Source of the DNA: Pseudomonadota bacterium
GTDB taxonomy: Bacteria > Pseudomonadota > Gammaproteobacteria > Pseudomonadales > Pseudohongiellaceae
Direction of reading: 5' to 3'
NCBI GenBank assembly: GCA_022563075.1
Contig: JADFOC010000122.1
Coordinates: 1 to 7,430 of the forward strand
Length of the DNA stretch: 7,430 nucleotides
The translations under genes and the position numbers were made by a program. Each line of letters starts with the position of its first letter. The stretch's first letter is position 1. The notes beneath the pieces are model-generated. The model worked only from the letters and a program-made list of their open reading frames with translations. It was not told where the DNA came from and did not search any database. Below are positions 6,930 to 7,430 of the stretch, piece after piece.

Positions 6930-6937
6930 CCCACTAG
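6677..6937 (+). CDS. Doubtful 86-residue open frame inside the candidate element
   Basis: An ATG-to-TAG frame of 86 codons almost coincides with the candidate mobile element. I do not recognise the product. It has a basic, partly hydrophobic start (about 1-17) that is not a convincing signal peptide, and a mixed charged remainder containing R-R-L-G-R-H (39-44) and L-L-D-D-Y (53-57). There is no Shine-Dalgarno before the ATG, and codon use is rich in AGG, AGA and ATA, unlike the neighbouring housekeeping genes. It may be a non-coding open frame, a foreign small gene, or a relic. It ends 17 bases before the YfiR-family start. Confidence 0.18.
   Translation: MNSIRLRFLTLSVIVGSIRRVGSKSSTDTDELADIDHQRRLGRHIFYATIKNLLDDYILYSELPHFSISHLVPGHDGRRIELSLTH
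6706..6720. promoter_or_regulatory. tet-operator-like perfect palindrome
   Basis: ACTATCAGTGATAGT is a perfect dyad of 7-base arms around a central G. Its inner 13 bases, CTATCAGTGATAG, are identical to the core of the classical tetO2 operator bound by TetR. A second dyad, TTCGA-T-TCGAA, follows at 6724-6734. No tetR or efflux gene is in view, so this may be the site of another TetR-family regulator or a coincidence. Confidence 0.35.
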
Positions 6938-6954
6938 TTCTAACTGAGCGTGAT

Positions 6955-7430
6955 ATGGTTTACCCGGATAAAGCTAAAAAAATAGTAGCATTCACATTAT
7001 TTCTGTGTCTCTCGCCGCCTGTCAATTACGCGCAAGAATCTTTCAACGCCCCAACCCCAACCGAAGTCAAGGTGGCTTACCTGGTTAATTTTGCCCGCTA
7101 TATCAGGTGGCCCGCTTCCGCTTTTGCTGATTCGTCAGCGCCAATTATAATCGCGCTGGAGGATTCTCATCCACTGGCGAAGAGCTTGAACAATATTACC
7201 GCCGCCAGGACCGCGGACGGTCGAGATATTGTCTTTCAAACGTTTTCTTCCATGCCCGATCTGCGTCAGATTCATATTCTTTACATTGGAGATGATTCAC
7301 GAATTTTTAGAGAGATAAATAAGCTAAACATAGTAAATCCAATCTTGACGGTGGGAGACGCGGCTACTTTTATAGAGTCCGGAGGAATTATCCGTTTGGC
7401 TGAAGAGGATGACCGAATTGGACGCAAGCT
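6955..7430 (+). CDS. YfiR-family (DUF4154) periplasmic protein, C-terminus off the window
   Basis: 158 complete codons are visible from the ATG at 6955; an in-frame stop at 6916-6918 with no start in between fixes the start. Residues 1-26 form a Sec signal peptide: Lys6, Lys8 and Lys9, hydrophobic 10-19, likely cut after V-N-Y-A26. The mature part shows the family pattern: E-V-K-V-A-Y-L-V-N-F-A-R-Y-I-R-W-P (37-53), the H-I-L-Y-I strand (107-111), and L-T-V-G-D...G-G-I-I-R (131-147); only the last strand region is missing. In Pseudomonas aeruginosa, YfiR is the periplasmic repressor of the diguanylate cyclase YfiN. Here no cysteine is visible in the mature part, unlike YfiR. The Shine-Dalgarno is weak (GAG at 6946). 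A downstream signalling or TonB-receptor partner is possible but unseen. Family assignment is firm, function is inferred. Confidence 0.85.
   Translation, partial: MVYPDKAKKIVAFTLFLCLSPPVNYAQESFNAPTPTEVKVAYLVNFARYIRWPASAFADSSAPIIIALEDSHPLAKSLNNITAARTADGRDIVFQTFSSMPDLRQIHILYIGDDSRIFREINKLNIVNPILTVGDAATFIESGGIIRLAEEDDRIGRK

Larger units (their letters stand above)
6346..6954 (+). other. 609-base region without a convincing gene
   Basis: The stretch between rhlB and the YfiR-family gene falls into two halves. From 6346 to about 6545 it is fairly GC-rich, with small dyads such as CAGCA...TGCTG (6513-6528) but no intrinsic terminator; a minus-strand frame open here has no recognisable motif. From about 6546 to 6954 it is AT-rich and holds the repeats, dyads and candidate mobile element listed separately. 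No tRNA, rRNA or CRISPR unit is seen. The length is out of keeping with the tight packing to the left. Confidence 0.7.

Overview
The window looks like a chromosomal housekeeping segment from a gammaproteobacterium. The evidence is the protein sequences, which resemble Pseudomonas-type orthologues, and the gene order. A TPR lipoprotein gene divergent from hemA-prfA-prmC-moeB is the arrangement I know from Pseudomonas and relatives. Codon use is mixed and G+C appears moderate. I cannot name the species. No RNA gene or CRISPR array is visible.

Left edge (1-475, minus strand): the N-terminal part of a secreted lipoprotein with TPR-like helices. Its start faces hemA across a 251-base intergenic region (476-726) that probably carries both divergent promoters.

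Positions 727-4902: a compact plus-strand cluster. It holds hemA (glutamyl-tRNA reductase, first committed step of C5-pathway tetrapyrrole synthesis), prfA (release factor 1), prmC (methylates the GGQ glutamine of release factors) and moeB/thiF-like (E1-like adenylyltransferase activating a ubiquitin-fold sulfur carrier). hemA-prfA-prmC are tightly spaced (22 and 8 bases). moeB lies 123 bases further on and has its own good ribosome binding site. PrfA carries the GGQ that PrmC modifies, so enzyme and substrate are neighbours.

Positions 4903-6345: rhlB, a DEAD-box RNA helicase typical of RNA degradosomes, with a convincing sigma70-type promoter in front of it. In Pseudomonas, as I recall it, murI would follow moeB; here it is absent and rhlB takes its place.

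Positions 6346-6954: 609 bases with no convincing gene, and the least ordinary part of the window. The AT-rich half has a 10-mer in three copies, an inverted repeat, and a segment of about 240 bp bounded by imperfect inverted repeats inside exact 7-bp direct repeats, the layout of a small non-autonomous mobile element. Inside that segment is a perfect dyad whose 13-bp core is identical to the classical tet operator core.

Positions 6955-7430: the first 158 codons of a secreted YfiR-family (DUF4154) periplasmic protein, cut by the window edge. In characterised systems such proteins restrain a membrane diguanylate cyclase, so a c-di-GMP signalling partner may lie just downstream.
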